DNA of 36,436 nt from the NCBI GenBank assembly GCA_947459425.1, contig CANHDJ010000036.1:1-36436 (forward strand). Direction: 5' to 3'. The DNA comes from Ignavibacteria bacterium (GTDB lineage: Bacteria; Bacteroidota; Ignavibacteria; Kapaibacteriales; UBA4661). The translations under genes and the position numbers were made by a program. Numbering within the stretch: position 1 is the first letter of the stretch; the number at the start of each line of letters is the position of its first letter. Below, in pieces: positions 16,189 to 28,574 of the stretch. The notes under the pieces were generated by a model, which was not told where the DNA came from, searched no databases, and was given only the letters and a program-made list of their open reading frames with translations.

Positions 16189-16875
16189 TTAGGCAATTCC
16201 GACCGAAAGCGTCAGTGTTGGCACACCAACAGCACCCGCTTCCGCACTCATCGTTGCAGTCACCACATCGCCCGCAACAACCCGACCAACACCTTCGGGC
16301 GTTCCGGTATAGATACAATCGCCCTTGCGGAGCGTGAAGACTGCCGATAAATACTCAACCAACACCGCAACACTACGTTCCATATACGTGGTGGAACTTT
16401 GTTGCCGTGTTGTTCCATTAACAGCGAGTTCAAGGGTAAAATCGGGAATACTCGAAAAAAGCGAGGCAGGAATAATGCGGGAAATCGGCGCTGAGGTGCG
16501 AAAGCCCTTTGCCACCGCCCACGGCGAACCCTCTTGTTTAGCGGCAGCCTGCACGTCGCGGAGCGTCATATCAATTCCCAGACCATACCCCGCAATCACG
16601 CTTGCCGCCTTGCTTGCTGGCACATCGGCACAATCTTCGCCAATCACAACCACCATTTCCACTTCATAATGAAGATTCGTGGAAAATGCCGGACACCGCA
16701 CCGTTCCGCCATCGGCAAGCAAAGCTGCGGGCGGCTTCAGAAAAATCATCGGCGAGGCAGGTACTTCGCCTCCCATTTCGCGGGCGTGGGCGGCATAGTT
16801 TTTTCCAATGCCAAAAATTGTTCCGGCTTCAAGCGTAGAGCCGTCGGTGAAGGTAAAATGCGGATGTGAAGACAT
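16189..16875 (-). CDS. Fumarylacetoacetate hydrolase family protein
   Basis: A 228-residue protein of the short FAH type (YcgM/FAHD1-like). Visible family features are FGIGKNYAAHAREMG, PMIFLKPPAALL, the metal-binding acidic pair in LHYEVEMVVVIGED, the Asp in YGLGIDMTLRDVQ, and KGFRTSAPIS then TGTPEGVG. Members hydrolyse C-C bonds in acylpyruvates or decarboxylate oxaloacetate using Mg2+ or Mn2+. No catabolic partner genes are near, so a general role such as oxaloacetate or acylpyruvate clean-up is more likely than aromatic breakdown. The ATG at 16875 is used. A TATATTTG box lies 37 nt upstream. Confidence 0.9.
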   Translation of the reverse strand: MSSHPHFTFTDGSTLEAGTIFGIGKNYAAHAREMGGEVPASPMIFLKPPAALLADGGTVRCPAFSTNLHYEVEMVVVIGEDCADVPASKAASVIAGYGLGIDMTLRDVQAAAKQEGSPWAVAKGFRTSAPISRIIPASLFSSIPDFTLELAVNGTTRQQSSTTYMERSVAVLVEYLSAVFTLRKGDCIYTGTPEGVGRVVAGDVVTATMSAEAGAVGVPTLTLSVGIA

Positions 16876-16911
16876 GGTGATAGTGATGGTTAAAAAATGG
16901 AAATCGGCTGC

Positions 16912-16919
16912 CAAATATA
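16912..16919 (-). promoter_or_regulatory. Possible -7 element of the FAH-family gene
   Basis: TATATTTG on the minus strand, 37 nt before the ATG at 16875. No clear TTG was found at the usual spacing. Confidence 0.4.
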
Positions 16920-17001
16920 CGCAAAATCATTATTGCTGGGAAACGGAAAACCTCAACTGGACAATATCGCCGCTACCACAACTCCTTGCCTTCTGCGGCG
17001 C

Positions 17002-17064
17002 TATTCTCCTTGTTGAGTGCTGGGGGATGATGGTTTTATCGCGAAATTGCCCGCGCTTACGCCA
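17002..17064. repeat. Direct repeat R2, copy after the toxin gene
   Basis: It begins with tattctccttgttgagt (17002-17018), identical to 17711-17727. After 12 extra bases it continues with ttttatcgcg.aat and gcttacgcca (17055-17064), again as in the second copy (gcttacgcca at 17754-17763). The stop codon of the PIN gene (17057-17059) lies inside this copy. Confidence 0.65.
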
Positions 17065-17470
17065 GACCTGCGACAATCGGCTGTAATTCTTCCGGCGAAA
17101 GCACCCGGAGTTTCGGAAAATCGCGCTGGGCGAGAACCTTAAAATGCCCGTCGTTTGTTACAATGCAATCGGCATTTCCAGCCAATGCGCAATCAACAAA
17201 CTTGTTATCATCGGGGTCAGCCGTGATACAGTTCCAGCGAAAAAATACGATAACGCGGCGTGATTTCGGCAATTTTGTGATGGCTTGGAGAATATTTTCA
17301 GCGACAATCTTGCTGGATTGCCGCCCAATGATTTCTTCATATTCAAGTAAAATCGCCGTACAGAAAAGCATAGAACAACGCCCGTCCATGACGGCATCCC
17401 ACAACCAGCGATACGGCGCAGCGCGACCAATACTGCTCAACAGCACGTTTGTATCTATGACAATGTTCAT
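17057..17470 (-). CDS. PIN-domain toxin, second cassette
   Basis: A 137-residue PIN-domain protein. Acidic residues of the Mg2+ site are seen in IVIDTNVLLSS (Asp6), in LLEYEEIIGR, and in ITADPDDNKFVDCALAGNADCIVTNDGHF. It is expected to be an RNase toxin neutralised by the protein encoded just before it. The ATG at 17470 overlaps the stop of that gene by four bases. It is related in family, but not close in sequence, to the PIN protein at 5397-5819. Its last codons (IVAGLA) and stop come from the edge of repeat R2. Confidence 0.82.
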   Translation of the reverse strand: MNIVIDTNVLLSSIGRAAPYRWLWDAVMDGRCSMLFCTAILLEYEEIIGRQSSKIVAENILQAITKLPKSRRVIVFFRWNCITADPDDNKFVDCALAGNADCIVTNDGHFKVLAQRDFPKLRVLSPEELQPIVAGLA

Positions 17471-17706
17471 AATGCTGTGTCGGTATTCGTGTACGGGGTG
17501 CGCAAATGCGCTTGCTGCCATGCTTTGTAGGTTTCCTCCGGCGGATTGCCCGATGCTGCGAGAAAATCATCCATCGCGGCGTGTGCTTTGTCGGCGTAGT
17601 AGCGTGCTAATAAGTGCTGAATATCGCTTAATTCCTCGTCGGAAGGCTCATGAGCGTAAATCTTGAGCAATTCCAGTTGGAGGCGCGAAAAATGTGTCGG
17701 TTCCAT
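17467..17706 (-). CDS. Antitoxin-like partner of the PIN toxin
   Basis: A 79-residue, mostly helical protein (FSRLQLELLKIYAHEPSDEELSDIQHLLARYYADKAHAAMDDF) with no recognisable DNA-binding fold. The pattern LQLELLKIYA..PSDEEL..IQ.LLA.YYADKA is one I associate with short proteins placed before PIN toxins in Bacteroidota, cyanobacteria and Chlorobi. The stop overlaps the toxin start (ATGA), which implies coupled translation. A strong AAGGAG lies 8 to 9 nt before the ATG, unlike most genes in this window. Confidence 0.72.
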   Translation of the reverse strand: MEPTHFSRLQLELLKIYAHEPSDEELSDIQHLLARYYADKAHAAMDDFLAASGNPPEETYKAWQQAHLRTPYTNTDTAL

Positions 17707-17710
17707 GATG

Positions 17711-17763
17711 TATTCTCCTTGTTGAGTTGGTTGTTTTATCGCGGAATCGTCGTGCTTACGCCA
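17711..17763. repeat. Direct repeat R2, copy in front of the cassette
   Basis: The second copy of R2 (see 17002-17064). It spans the last ten codons and stop of the M1 peptidase gene (17736-17763) and the spacer to the antitoxin start. The ribosome-binding site AAGGAG (17715-17720, minus strand) is inside the part that is identical between the copies. Confidence 0.65.
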
Positions 17764-20700
17764 ATGCGCACACCGTCGTAGCCGATGACCCAATTCCGCC
17801 CGGGAATGTAGGAAACAAGCGGCACGTAGGCTGTCAGCGACACTTCGTCTTTGAACATCCACAAAAGACGGCTCTCCGGCGCTATGTCGGCGAGATTGAT
17901 GCTGAGGGAGATGCCGGAATCGAAGTGGAATCCACCCACAGCAAGTGCGCTAGAAACCCACGCGCCCGGCTTTAGGAATTGTATCACAGGAATATCCGCA
18001 CCAATTGCTTTGAAGGTTTTGTTACCTAAAAAGAAATTTACGGCTATAATTAAAGGCTCTGCAGCAACTTGAGAGCGTACAAAACCTCCACCGCCGGGAG
18101 TAAACACAGGCAGTCCAAATCCTACAAAACGGTCTGAGGGCACGGGACGTGAGAAATTTTGAGGACTAATGCTAAAGATTCTGGCGAATCGTGCTGGTAC
18201 ATTCTCGTAATTATCTATTATGCTGCCACTTTGCAACGTCGTTCCATTATCAAGTCCGTTGGCGCTAATGTACAGCAAGCTACGTGATTTTATACTAAAC
18301 AGAGGTGAATCGTACAGTATTTCTGACCACTCTGTTCGGAGTGACAGACTACCAGACCATTTATAGCTATCTGAACTCCCCTGAAAAAAATTGGGTTCAA
18401 GCTGCAAATACCCAGTTTTCCAACGTTTCTCGAACTGCGCACCAACTCTGAAAAGAATTTTCTGCTCATTATAGTATGTTGGATCAATAAATGCAAGTCC
18501 ATCCATCATAACTGACGTGAGATTAATTTCCTCTCCCGCGTAGCGTATGGCAGAACGTATATCCTCGAAACTCCGTAAGGAAATACCCCAGACACCATCC
18601 ATCATAAACAAACGAGCTTCCCCAGTGTTCAATATATTACCGCCCTTCCAGTTTTGGCGTATTGCAAATTGAAAATCAATAGGAATATAAGGAGACACTC
18701 GTTGCTCAAAATTGAAGTATAAACCAAAGGTAATCTTCGGTGAATTATACGTGCCTATCCCGTCTGCTCTCAATCCAAGCTGGAAACCACCAACTGGATT
18801 CCACCAAACTGTTGGGCGCACCGAAACGCCATAGTAATCAAGCGGCATTGCTTCATCAAACCGCGTCATAAAGCCGAACTTTACATCTGGCATGGCAGGA
18901 AATAAGCCGCCCGCTTGGATGCTGTTTTTCGTGAGGTCGCTCCGAAGCAGATTTCCTGCGGTGTCCAGCCGAACTTCTCGAAGCGGGGTGTTGGTGATAA
19001 ATTCCGCTGTGTAATCGCCTGCCGCCCAGAACCACGGCGCAAGGCGGGTTGTGTCCTTGTTCGGTGCGTTCAACATATCGCTGGGAATGTGGATTTTCGT
19101 CCGCAAACCCGCATTGTCGCTGGCGAAAAGATTGAGCGGTACGTGAGCGCGTTCTCGCTTCGTGAGTTGGAGCGTATTCTTAAATTTTCCATCCGCCGTC
19201 GGCTCAGAACGCAAGGACTGAAGCGTGTAGTCGGGGAGTTCCGTTCCGCGCAAAAAGGTGTCAAAAACTTCATCCATGCGCTGCCCAAAGGTTTCGCTTG
19301 CCAATTTCTCAAAATCCGGCGGATAAGGGTGACGGAAGCGCCACACGCCTTGATAATTCCGCAAAAGCGCATCAATCTTGTCTTTGCCAAAGGAATACTC
19401 AAATTGCCGCATCCAGGCTGAACCTTTTCGGTAAACCATCACGGCGGTCATGTCCTCATTGAAGCGGTCATGCGGGATAGAGAGCGGTTCGTCGTAGCCA
19501 AGCGCGTACACCCGCAAAAAAGAGCGATTCGATTCCAAGGCATCTTTGCGGCGCGGAATAAGCGTGTTTTCAAGCCATGTTGAACGGATTTGTTCATCAA
19601 TTTTGAACTCCTCAGCCATAATGCGGTCGGTGAGGTAGTCCGTAATCCCTTCGTCCATCCAAGCGTGTTTGGTCTCGTTGTTCGCCGCCATACCGTAGAA
19701 CCACTGGTGAATCGCCTCGTGCGCGACCGTTCCCAGCGTACCGTTGTAGTCCGAAGAGCGTACCATGACAAGGTTCGGGTACTCCATGCCGCCGTCGCCC
19801 GCTTGGGTGCAGGTGAATTGCTTGTAGGGATAGGGCAGATATTTTTCACCCAAAAAGCGGAAAATACGCGGCAGCCAGTCAGTGGCATTCTTCCAGACCG
19901 CATCGTACTTGGGTTTGGTGAGAATGTGAAAGGTCATGTTGGGCGAAATGGCAGAAGAAGCGGGCATTTTGACAACGCGGTGAATGTAGTCCGCATCGGC
20001 AACCCACGCGAAATCATGCACGGGAAATGCCACGAAATGCCATGTTTTTGTGCCTTGCGGCTTTTCGGCATCGGGACGCGGCATGACGGTTGTGTCTCCC
20101 TGAGCAACATAGCCAAAGCCGCATTCTTGCGGGTTTTGGAGGTCGCCGGAAGCACCGACGACGAGTTTTGCGGGGAGTGTGATTTTCACGTCATATTTGC
20201 CCCACACGCCGTAAAATTCGCGCAGAACGAATTGATTATTTTGCCAGCCGTGTTGGTCGTACTGGCACAATTTCGGAAACCATTGCGCCATCGAATACCG
20301 CACCCCTTGAGCATTGTTGCGCCCTGAGCGCCGCACCTGCACGGGAACTTGCCCCACAAACTCGAACTCAAGTGTGGTGCGCTCTTGCGGGAGAAGCGGT
20401 TTGGACAAATCCAGTCGAATAATCGTTCCTAAGCGCTCCACCGTGAAAGGCGCACCGTTGCTTGTTCCGGGGAGAATGTCGAGTTTGCCGATTTCGTTGG
20501 GTTTGAGATTGGCGAAGGTCTCCGGTTTTAAGCGGTTCGGACCAATTGCCGCGACGCGCTTGTGCGTGAGGCTGTTCGGCTGAAAAGCGTTGAAATGGGC
20601 ATGGAAGAAGATTTGGCGGAGCGTGTCGGGCGAGTTATTCGTGAACTCCACACGGGACGTGCCTTTGAAGGTAAAATCGTCGTCGTTCACCGTGACGTTC

Positions 20701-20843
20701 ATCGTGTGGACAAGCCCTGCGAGGCGTTCTTGCTTGAGGCGCTCTTCCATGTCGGCGGGGAAGCCGCTTGGTTGCTGTGCTTGAGCAAGAGAAGTCGCAA
20801 AAAATAGTAACAGCAATACACCACTAAAGAGAAAAAGGCGCAC
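17736..20843 (-). CDS. M1-family metallopeptidase with a beta-rich C-terminal half
   Basis: About 1035 residues from a GTG at 20843, which gives a signal peptide (RLFLFSGVLLLLFFATSLAQAQ, cut near AQA). The frame stays open to an ATG at 21140, but the extra 99 codons are mostly translated palindromic repeats, so they are probably not protein. Residues about 30-560 are an M1 aminopeptidase: exopeptidase loop GGMEYP near 350, zinc motif HEAIH with His375, Glu376, His379 and third ligand Glu398 (WMDEGITDY). Residues about 650-1035 are strand-rich with alternating hydrophobics (FGFMTRF, WGISLRSF, IGVSTTIPR), like an outer-membrane beta-barrel or surface domain. It probably acts in the periplasm or at the outer membrane on imported peptides. 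Confidence 0.85.
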   Translation of the reverse strand: MRLFLFSGVLLLLFFATSLAQAQQPSGFPADMEERLKQERLAGLVHTMNVTVNDDDFTFKGTSRVEFTNNSPDTLRQIFFHAHFNAFQPNSLTHKRVAAIGPNRLKPETFANLKPNEIGKLDILPGTSNGAPFTVERLGTIIRLDLSKPLLPQERTTLEFEFVGQVPVQVRRSGRNNAQGVRYSMAQWFPKLCQYDQHGWQNNQFVLREFYGVWGKYDVKITLPAKLVVGASGDLQNPQECGFGYVAQGDTTVMPRPDAEKPQGTKTWHFVAFPVHDFAWVADADYIHRVVKMPASSAISPNMTFHILTKPKYDAVWKNATDWLPRIFRFLGEKYLPYPYKQFTCTQAGDGGMEYPNLVMVRSSDYNGTLGTVAHEAIHQWFYGMAANNETKHAWMDEGITDYLTDRIMAEEFKIDEQIRSTWLENTLIPRRKDALESNRSFLRVYALGYDEPLSIPHDRFNEDMTAVMVYRKGSAWMRQFEYSFGKDKIDALLRNYQGVWRFRHPYPPDFEKLASETFGQRMDEVFDTFLRGTELPDYTLQSLRSEPTADGKFKNTLQLTKRERAHVPLNLFASDNAGLRTKIHIPSDMLNAPNKDTTRLAPWFWAAGDYTAEFITNTPLREVRLDTAGNLLRSDLTKNSIQAGGLFPAMPDVKFGFMTRFDEAMPLDYYGVSVRPTVWWNPVGGFQLGLRADGIGTYNSPKITFGLYFNFEQRVSPYIPIDFQFAIRQNWKGGNILNTGEARLFMMDGVWGISLRSFEDIRSAIRYAGEEINLTSVMMDGLAFIDPTYYNEQKILFRVGAQFEKRWKTGYLQLEPNFFQGSSDSYKWSGSLSLRTEWSEILYDSPLFSIKSRSLLYISANGLDNGTTLQSGSIIDNYENVPARFARIFSISPQNFSRPVPSDRFVGFGLPVFTPGGGGFVRSQVAAEPLIIAVNFFLGNKTFKAIGADIPVIQFLKPGAWVSSALAVGGFHFDSGISLSINLADIAPESRLLWMFKDEVSLTAYVPLVSYIPGRNWVIGYDGVRIGVSTTIPR

Positions 20844-20845
20844 CT

Positions 20846-20940
20846 GTCGGGCGGCTTCTTCGCCGTCCGGCAGGTTATGACTGAAGCGGTAGAGCGGGTA
20901 TTTGCTCTGTACCCGCCGGACGGCGAAGAAGCCGTCCGAC
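20846..20940. repeat. Inverted pair of palindromic repeats at the peptidase start
   Basis: The arms 20846-20871 and 20915-20940 are each 26 nt and are reverse complements with one mismatch, separated by 43 nt. Each arm is also a small hairpin of its own: in the right arm cggacggc pairs with gccgtccg around gaagaa (20917-20938). The left arm begins 2 nt from the GTG proposed as the peptidase start, so RNA folding could hide that start. It belongs to the same GC-rich family as the copies at 11374 and 20977. Confidence 0.75.
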
Positions 20941-20976
20941 GGGATGGTTCGTGGCGCGTCAAACCAGCGCCCTTCG

Positions 20977-21040
20977 GAAAAACTCTTCCCGTCCGGCGGC
21001 TGAGGAGTACAAGTACGCTGCTGTCGGGCGAGTGTGGCGT
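20977..21040. repeat. Dispersed palindromic repeat R3, copy 2
   Basis: Bases 20977-21007 are identical to 11374-11404, and the next 30 or so are similar. Here gtccggcggc and gctgtcgggcg form the less perfect stem. It lies in the same orientation as copy 1, in the gap between the divergent peptidase and mltG genes. Confidence 0.75.
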
Positions 21041-21090
21041 ATTGACGGGCTGGTGCAGACGTGATATTTATGGGCTTTGTGTGACAGCAC

Positions 21091-21121
21091 TTTGCCGCCT
21101 GAAGGAAATTTCGCATATTTG
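21091..21121 (+). promoter_or_regulatory. Bacteroidota-type promoter for mltG
   Basis: TTTG at 21091-21094, a 19-nt spacer and CATATTTG at 21114-21121 (one mismatch to TAnnTTTG). It lies about 43 nt before the mltG start codon. Confidence 0.5.
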
Positions 21122-21163
21122 CAGCCTTAAAGTTCATCAAATATTGAATAAATCGTGTTTTCT

Positions 21164-22207
21164 ATGAGTATCGGACAGCGCATCGCGCTTGCAATCGGAC
21201 TTCCGCTTGTTGTTGTTGGCAGTGTCGTGGCGTATAGCGCGGTACAGCTTTTTAAGCCTGTGGACATAACGCAGCCAACGGATTTTTACGTCAGCCCCAA
21301 AATGAGTCTCAATACGGCTATTTCGCAACTCGAAAGCCGATCCATTATTACCTCGCCGACCATAGCCCGCGTCTTTGCTCGCATGGTGGCGTGGCAGTCG
21401 GAGCGCGTCATTCAGCGCGGGACCTTTACCATCGAACCCGGCATGGAGCAGTTTTTGGTTATCGTGCGGCTTTTTTCTAAGCGTAATTTACAAACAGCAA
21501 CCGTTACCTTCCAAGAAGGAATCACGCTGCGCAAATATGCCGACCTTGCGTCGGAAAAAATCGGGTGCGATAAAGGCGAATTTTTGCGGATTGCCTACTC
21601 GGATTCGCTCCGCAAAGCGCGTGGGATCACGACCGCAACGATTGAAGGCTATCTGATGCCGAATACCTACGAGTTTTACAAAAAAACTCCGGCACACGAA
21701 ATTCTGGATAAACTTTTGGATGAACAAGATGAATTTTGGGCAAGCGTCGTAACAACGGGCAGCATCAAACTCGACCGCCATCAAACGCTGACGCTGGCTT
21801 CGATTGTGGAAGCGGAAACGCCTGTGGACGACGAAAAGCCACGTGTTGCGGGGGTCTATTGGAATCGGTTCAAAATTGGGATGAAGTTGGAAGCCGACCC
21901 GACTGTGCAGTACGTCTATGACATCAAAAACCCCAACCGCACCAGTCGCCGTCTGCTCTTCGCAGATTTGGAAATCGAAAGCCCTTTTAACACCTACAAA
22001 TATGCGGGATTGCCGCCAGCGCCGATAAATTCCCCCGGACGCGCGGCAATACAAGCTGCATTGAACCCCGAAGCACATGGATTTTACTATTTCGTGGCAA
22101 AATTGGACGGTACGAACACGCACACCTTCACGCGCACGGGCGCAGAGCATCAGCAAGCCGTAGCGCTTTTTCGGGCGCGACGACGGGCAGGGAAAATCAA
22201 TATTTAG
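21164..22207 (+). CDS. mltG: Endolytic murein transglycosylase MltG
   Basis: A 347-residue protein with one N-terminal membrane anchor (about 6-30), a LysM-like region (40-110), and the YceG/MltG catalytic domain: EGITLRKYADL, IEGYLMPNTYEFYK, catalytic Glu216 in LASIVEAET, and GVYWNRFKIGMKLEADPTVQY, then YAGLPPAPINSPGRAAIQA. It cuts nascent peptidoglycan strands inside the chain and is thought to set glycan length or terminate polymerisation at the inner membrane. A GTG at 21155 is in frame three codons upstream, but the ATG is preferred. It is followed by a strong terminator and converges with rpoC. Confidence 0.95.
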   Translation: MSIGQRIALAIGLPLVVVGSVVAYSAVQLFKPVDITQPTDFYVSPKMSLNTAISQLESRSIITSPTIARVFARMVAWQSERVIQRGTFTIEPGMEQFLVIVRLFSKRNLQTATVTFQEGITLRKYADLASEKIGCDKGEFLRIAYSDSLRKARGITTATIEGYLMPNTYEFYKKTPAHEILDKLLDEQDEFWASVVTTGSIKLDRHQTLTLASIVEAETPVDDEKPRVAGVYWNRFKIGMKLEADPTVQYVYDIKNPNRTSRRLLFADLEIESPFNTYKYAGLPPAPINSPGRAAIQAALNPEAHGFYYFVAKLDGTNTHTFTRTGAEHQQAVALFRARRRAGKINI

Positions 22208-22244
22208 ATTGCCCTTGCATGAAAAACGAGGACGGTACGCAAAA

Positions 22245-22297
22245 GAAAAGCCCCACAACCGCATCAATGCTTGGTCGTGGGGCTTTTCATTTTTTTT
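22245..22297 (+). terminator. Rho-independent terminator after mltG
   Basis: A 12-bp stem, gaaaagccccac (22245-22256) with gtggggcttttc (22277-22288), extended by three more pairs after one mismatch, then a run of eight T. In reverse the stem is followed by ttttcttttg, so it may also catch rpoC transcripts. Confidence 0.92.
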
Positions 22298-22401
22298 ACT
22301 GACATTGTTAGGAACATCTGAAAAACAAGTGACGAAACTTCGTTGCAAAAACCATCATTCATGCGGCTTCTGGATTTCGTCCCCTATCCCTCATCCTTTC
22401 C

Positions 22402-26739
<4,338 letters not shown>

Positions 26740-26826
26740 ATAGCGTATGCCCTCTGCTTGTGTTGGAATTGAGAATTGTGATTTTTGTCAAAAGTATTGT
26801 TTTGGTTCAGCCGGGGGATGATAACG

Positions 26827-27069
26827 TTACGACCGCTCAACCATAACGGCAAATGAATAGCCATTGGCAATTAAAATATCCGTTGCGCGGTCAGCCACAA
26901 ACTCGCGCATCTCTGTGCGGCGGTCTTCATCCATTGAGGCATAAACCTTTATCCAGAAGCGCCGAGCCTGTTCCGGGTGCGGCTGGATAGAGGAAAAAAC
27001 AATTTCAGGAAAGTATTTTTTCGTTTCTTCATAAAGCTGTCGAGCAAGTTCTTTGGCTTTTTGTGTCAT
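26827..27069 (-). CDS. Small protein of unknown function before rpoC
   Basis: An 80-residue protein with no known domain recognised. It is predicted mixed alpha/beta: an N-terminal helix (KAKELARQLYEETKKYF), a strand pair (IVFSSIQPHP, RRFWIKVYASM) and a C-terminal helix plus strand (FVADRATDILIANGYSFAVMVE). The composition and spacing look like a real gene, on the same strand as rpoC and 87 nt from it. It could be the downstream partner of the PD-(D/E)XK-like gene, 91 nt away. Confidence 0.6.
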   Translation of the reverse strand: MTQKAKELARQLYEETKKYFPEIVFSSIQPHPEQARRFWIKVYASMDEDRRTEMREFVADRATDILIANGYSFAVMVERS

Positions 27070-27160
27070 GGTTGTAAGCGTTTTGTAACTTCTGAAACAA
27101 GTTGTGCTTTCGCTAGAAATTCAGATTTCATAATTGACGTGAGCAATGATCGCCGTAATG

Positions 27161-28036
27161 TTATTTCAAAATCGCCTTGTAATAATCCAAAATATGCTGA
27201 AACGCCGCCAAAAGTTCGCCAATCTGACCGAGATAGTATTTGCGGGTATCCACAAAGATTTCTTTGCCTGTCAGACGAAGAAAAAGCCAATCGTCGCCCG
27301 TTGTGACGCAGCCGTAGATGGTTTCAAGCGGTGTGCCTTTTTTCTCGTTGTAAATCTTCGCGCCCAGCATTTGTGCGGCGCACTGACCAAGCCATGCGTC
27401 AATATCGTCGCGCTTTACCTCGACAAGCTGCATGACGGGTTTGCCAATAATGCGCTTCGAGGTGCTTTTTGCAAAAAAGAAATCACACTCGCCCTTTAAG
27501 CCCTGCTCCGCGTCCGCATTGAGCGTTTCGCCGGAATAGAGCGTAAAAAATTTGTCGTTGCGTTCCCAGAGTTCAATCATCAAGGGAAAAACAATGGCTT
27601 CCGAGCGGAATTTTTCTGATTGCCCGCCCAATTCTTGTGCTAAGTTTAGCGCAGAAAGAAGTTTTGGGCTTGGTTCGAGCGGCGGCAACACCGAAAAAAT
27701 TTCCGCATCCTTGAGTGAAATACCAAACCCAGTTTCGATATCCGATAAAGAAAAATTGCTGTACGCCATCGTTGCTACGGTGTTAATATGTTCTGCCGTT
27801 TGGGTAATTTCTCGCGCTGACGCGCCATTTTTTGCAAGGTCAAACGATGTCCGCCAAACCTTCTGCGCCAATTCCACACGCTTCTGCGCCGGACGCAAAT
27901 ACTCCTGAATATCGTCATTGCTATTCCACTGGCACTTATCCACCAAATCCACCACCGCCGCATCATACTCCGCCGCGACAATACGCAGCGCATCAAGCTG
28001 GGAAGCGGTTTCGGGTATGGGTTGGAGTGTGGACAT
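27161..28036 (-). CDS. PD-(D/E)XK nuclease-like protein
   Basis: A 291-residue protein. The N-terminal half is helical. The C-terminal half has the layout of a restriction-endonuclease-like fold: an Asp in GECDFFFAKS, the E-x-K motif in MQLVEVKRDD, a helix GQCAAQMLGAKIYN, and YGCVTTGDDWLFLRL. It resembles the N-terminal domain of type I restriction HsdR proteins and a family of uncharacterised Bacteroidota and cyanobacterial proteins. No methylase or specificity gene is near, so a restriction role is not supported. The ATG at 28036 is preferred over upstream codons. It follows the small exported protein gene by 35 nt. Confidence 0.65.
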   Translation of the reverse strand: MSTLQPIPETASQLDALRIVAAEYDAAVVDLVDKCQWNSNDDIQEYLRPAQKRVELAQKVWRTSFDLAKNGASAREITQTAEHINTVATMAYSNFSLSDIETGFGISLKDAEIFSVLPPLEPSPKLLSALNLAQELGGQSEKFRSEAIVFPLMIELWERNDKFFTLYSGETLNADAEQGLKGECDFFFAKSTSKRIIGKPVMQLVEVKRDDIDAWLGQCAAQMLGAKIYNEKKGTPLETIYGCVTTGDDWLFLRLTGKEIFVDTRKYYLGQIGELLAAFQHILDYYKAILK

Positions 28037-28071
28037 GGTTGTTTTTTGATGAACGTTTTTGTAATCTTTGC

Positions 28072-28572
28072 TCAAAAGCCCCAGCCGAGGCTGATGCCGC
28101 CCCAAGGTTGGAAACCGTTGCTTAAAATGAAGGGTGTAAAAGCGGCACCAAAATTGAAACCGCCATGTAAAGGTTGATACCTATAGCCAAGTCGAAAAGT
28201 AGCACCTAGCTCGAAATCACCACCACCACGTGGATCTGTACGAGTCCACACAGCACCAGCGCTTATTTCACAAAGATGATCACGTTCTCCAATAAACCCA
28301 TTAAGTGTAATTGGGACAATAACGCCTAATGGTGTAAATCCTAAACCCAAACGCAATGTCAAATATTTTGATACTGCGCCCTCATAACTTATTGAGCCTA
28401 TAAGTCCATTGCCCAAAAGCTCCAAGTGAACGGTATTCCAAGCCGTGCGTTCCGCTTGAACACTTGCTTGCGTAGATTGCACCACTTGAGCGGAATCCCG
28501 CACTACCGTCTGTGCAGACAAACCGCCCACACAGAGCAGAAACACAAGAATATGACAAAGAACGTATCTCAT
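28072..28572 (-). CDS. Small exported beta-barrel-like protein
   Basis: A 166-residue protein with a clear signal peptide (VLCHILVFLLCVGGLSAQ). The mature part is rich in Gly and aromatics with alternating strands (LELLGNGLIGSISYEGAV, LTLRLGLGFTPLG, FELGATFRLGYRYQP, FNFGAAFTPFIL) and ends in GISLGWGF. A terminal Phe and this strand pattern are typical of small outer-membrane barrels. The role is unknown. Its ATG is 2 nt after the stop of the DUF5615 gene, so it is almost certainly in the same transcript. Confidence 0.7.
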   Translation of the reverse strand: MRYVLCHILVFLLCVGGLSAQTVVRDSAQVVQSTQASVQAERTAWNTVHLELLGNGLIGSISYEGAVSKYLTLRLGLGFTPLGVIVPITLNGFIGERDHLCEISAGAVWTRTDPRGGGDFELGATFRLGYRYQPLHGGFNFGAAFTPFILSNGFQPWGGISLGWGF

Positions 28573-28574
28573 AA

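Noticed and set aside
20844..21140. 99-codon N-terminal extension of the M1 peptidase
   Set aside because: Much of it is translation of GC-rich palindromic repeats, and it would bury the signal peptide.
27161..28036. Restriction-modification system around the PD-(D/E)XK-like gene
   Set aside because: No methylase, specificity or helicase gene is found in the neighbourhood.
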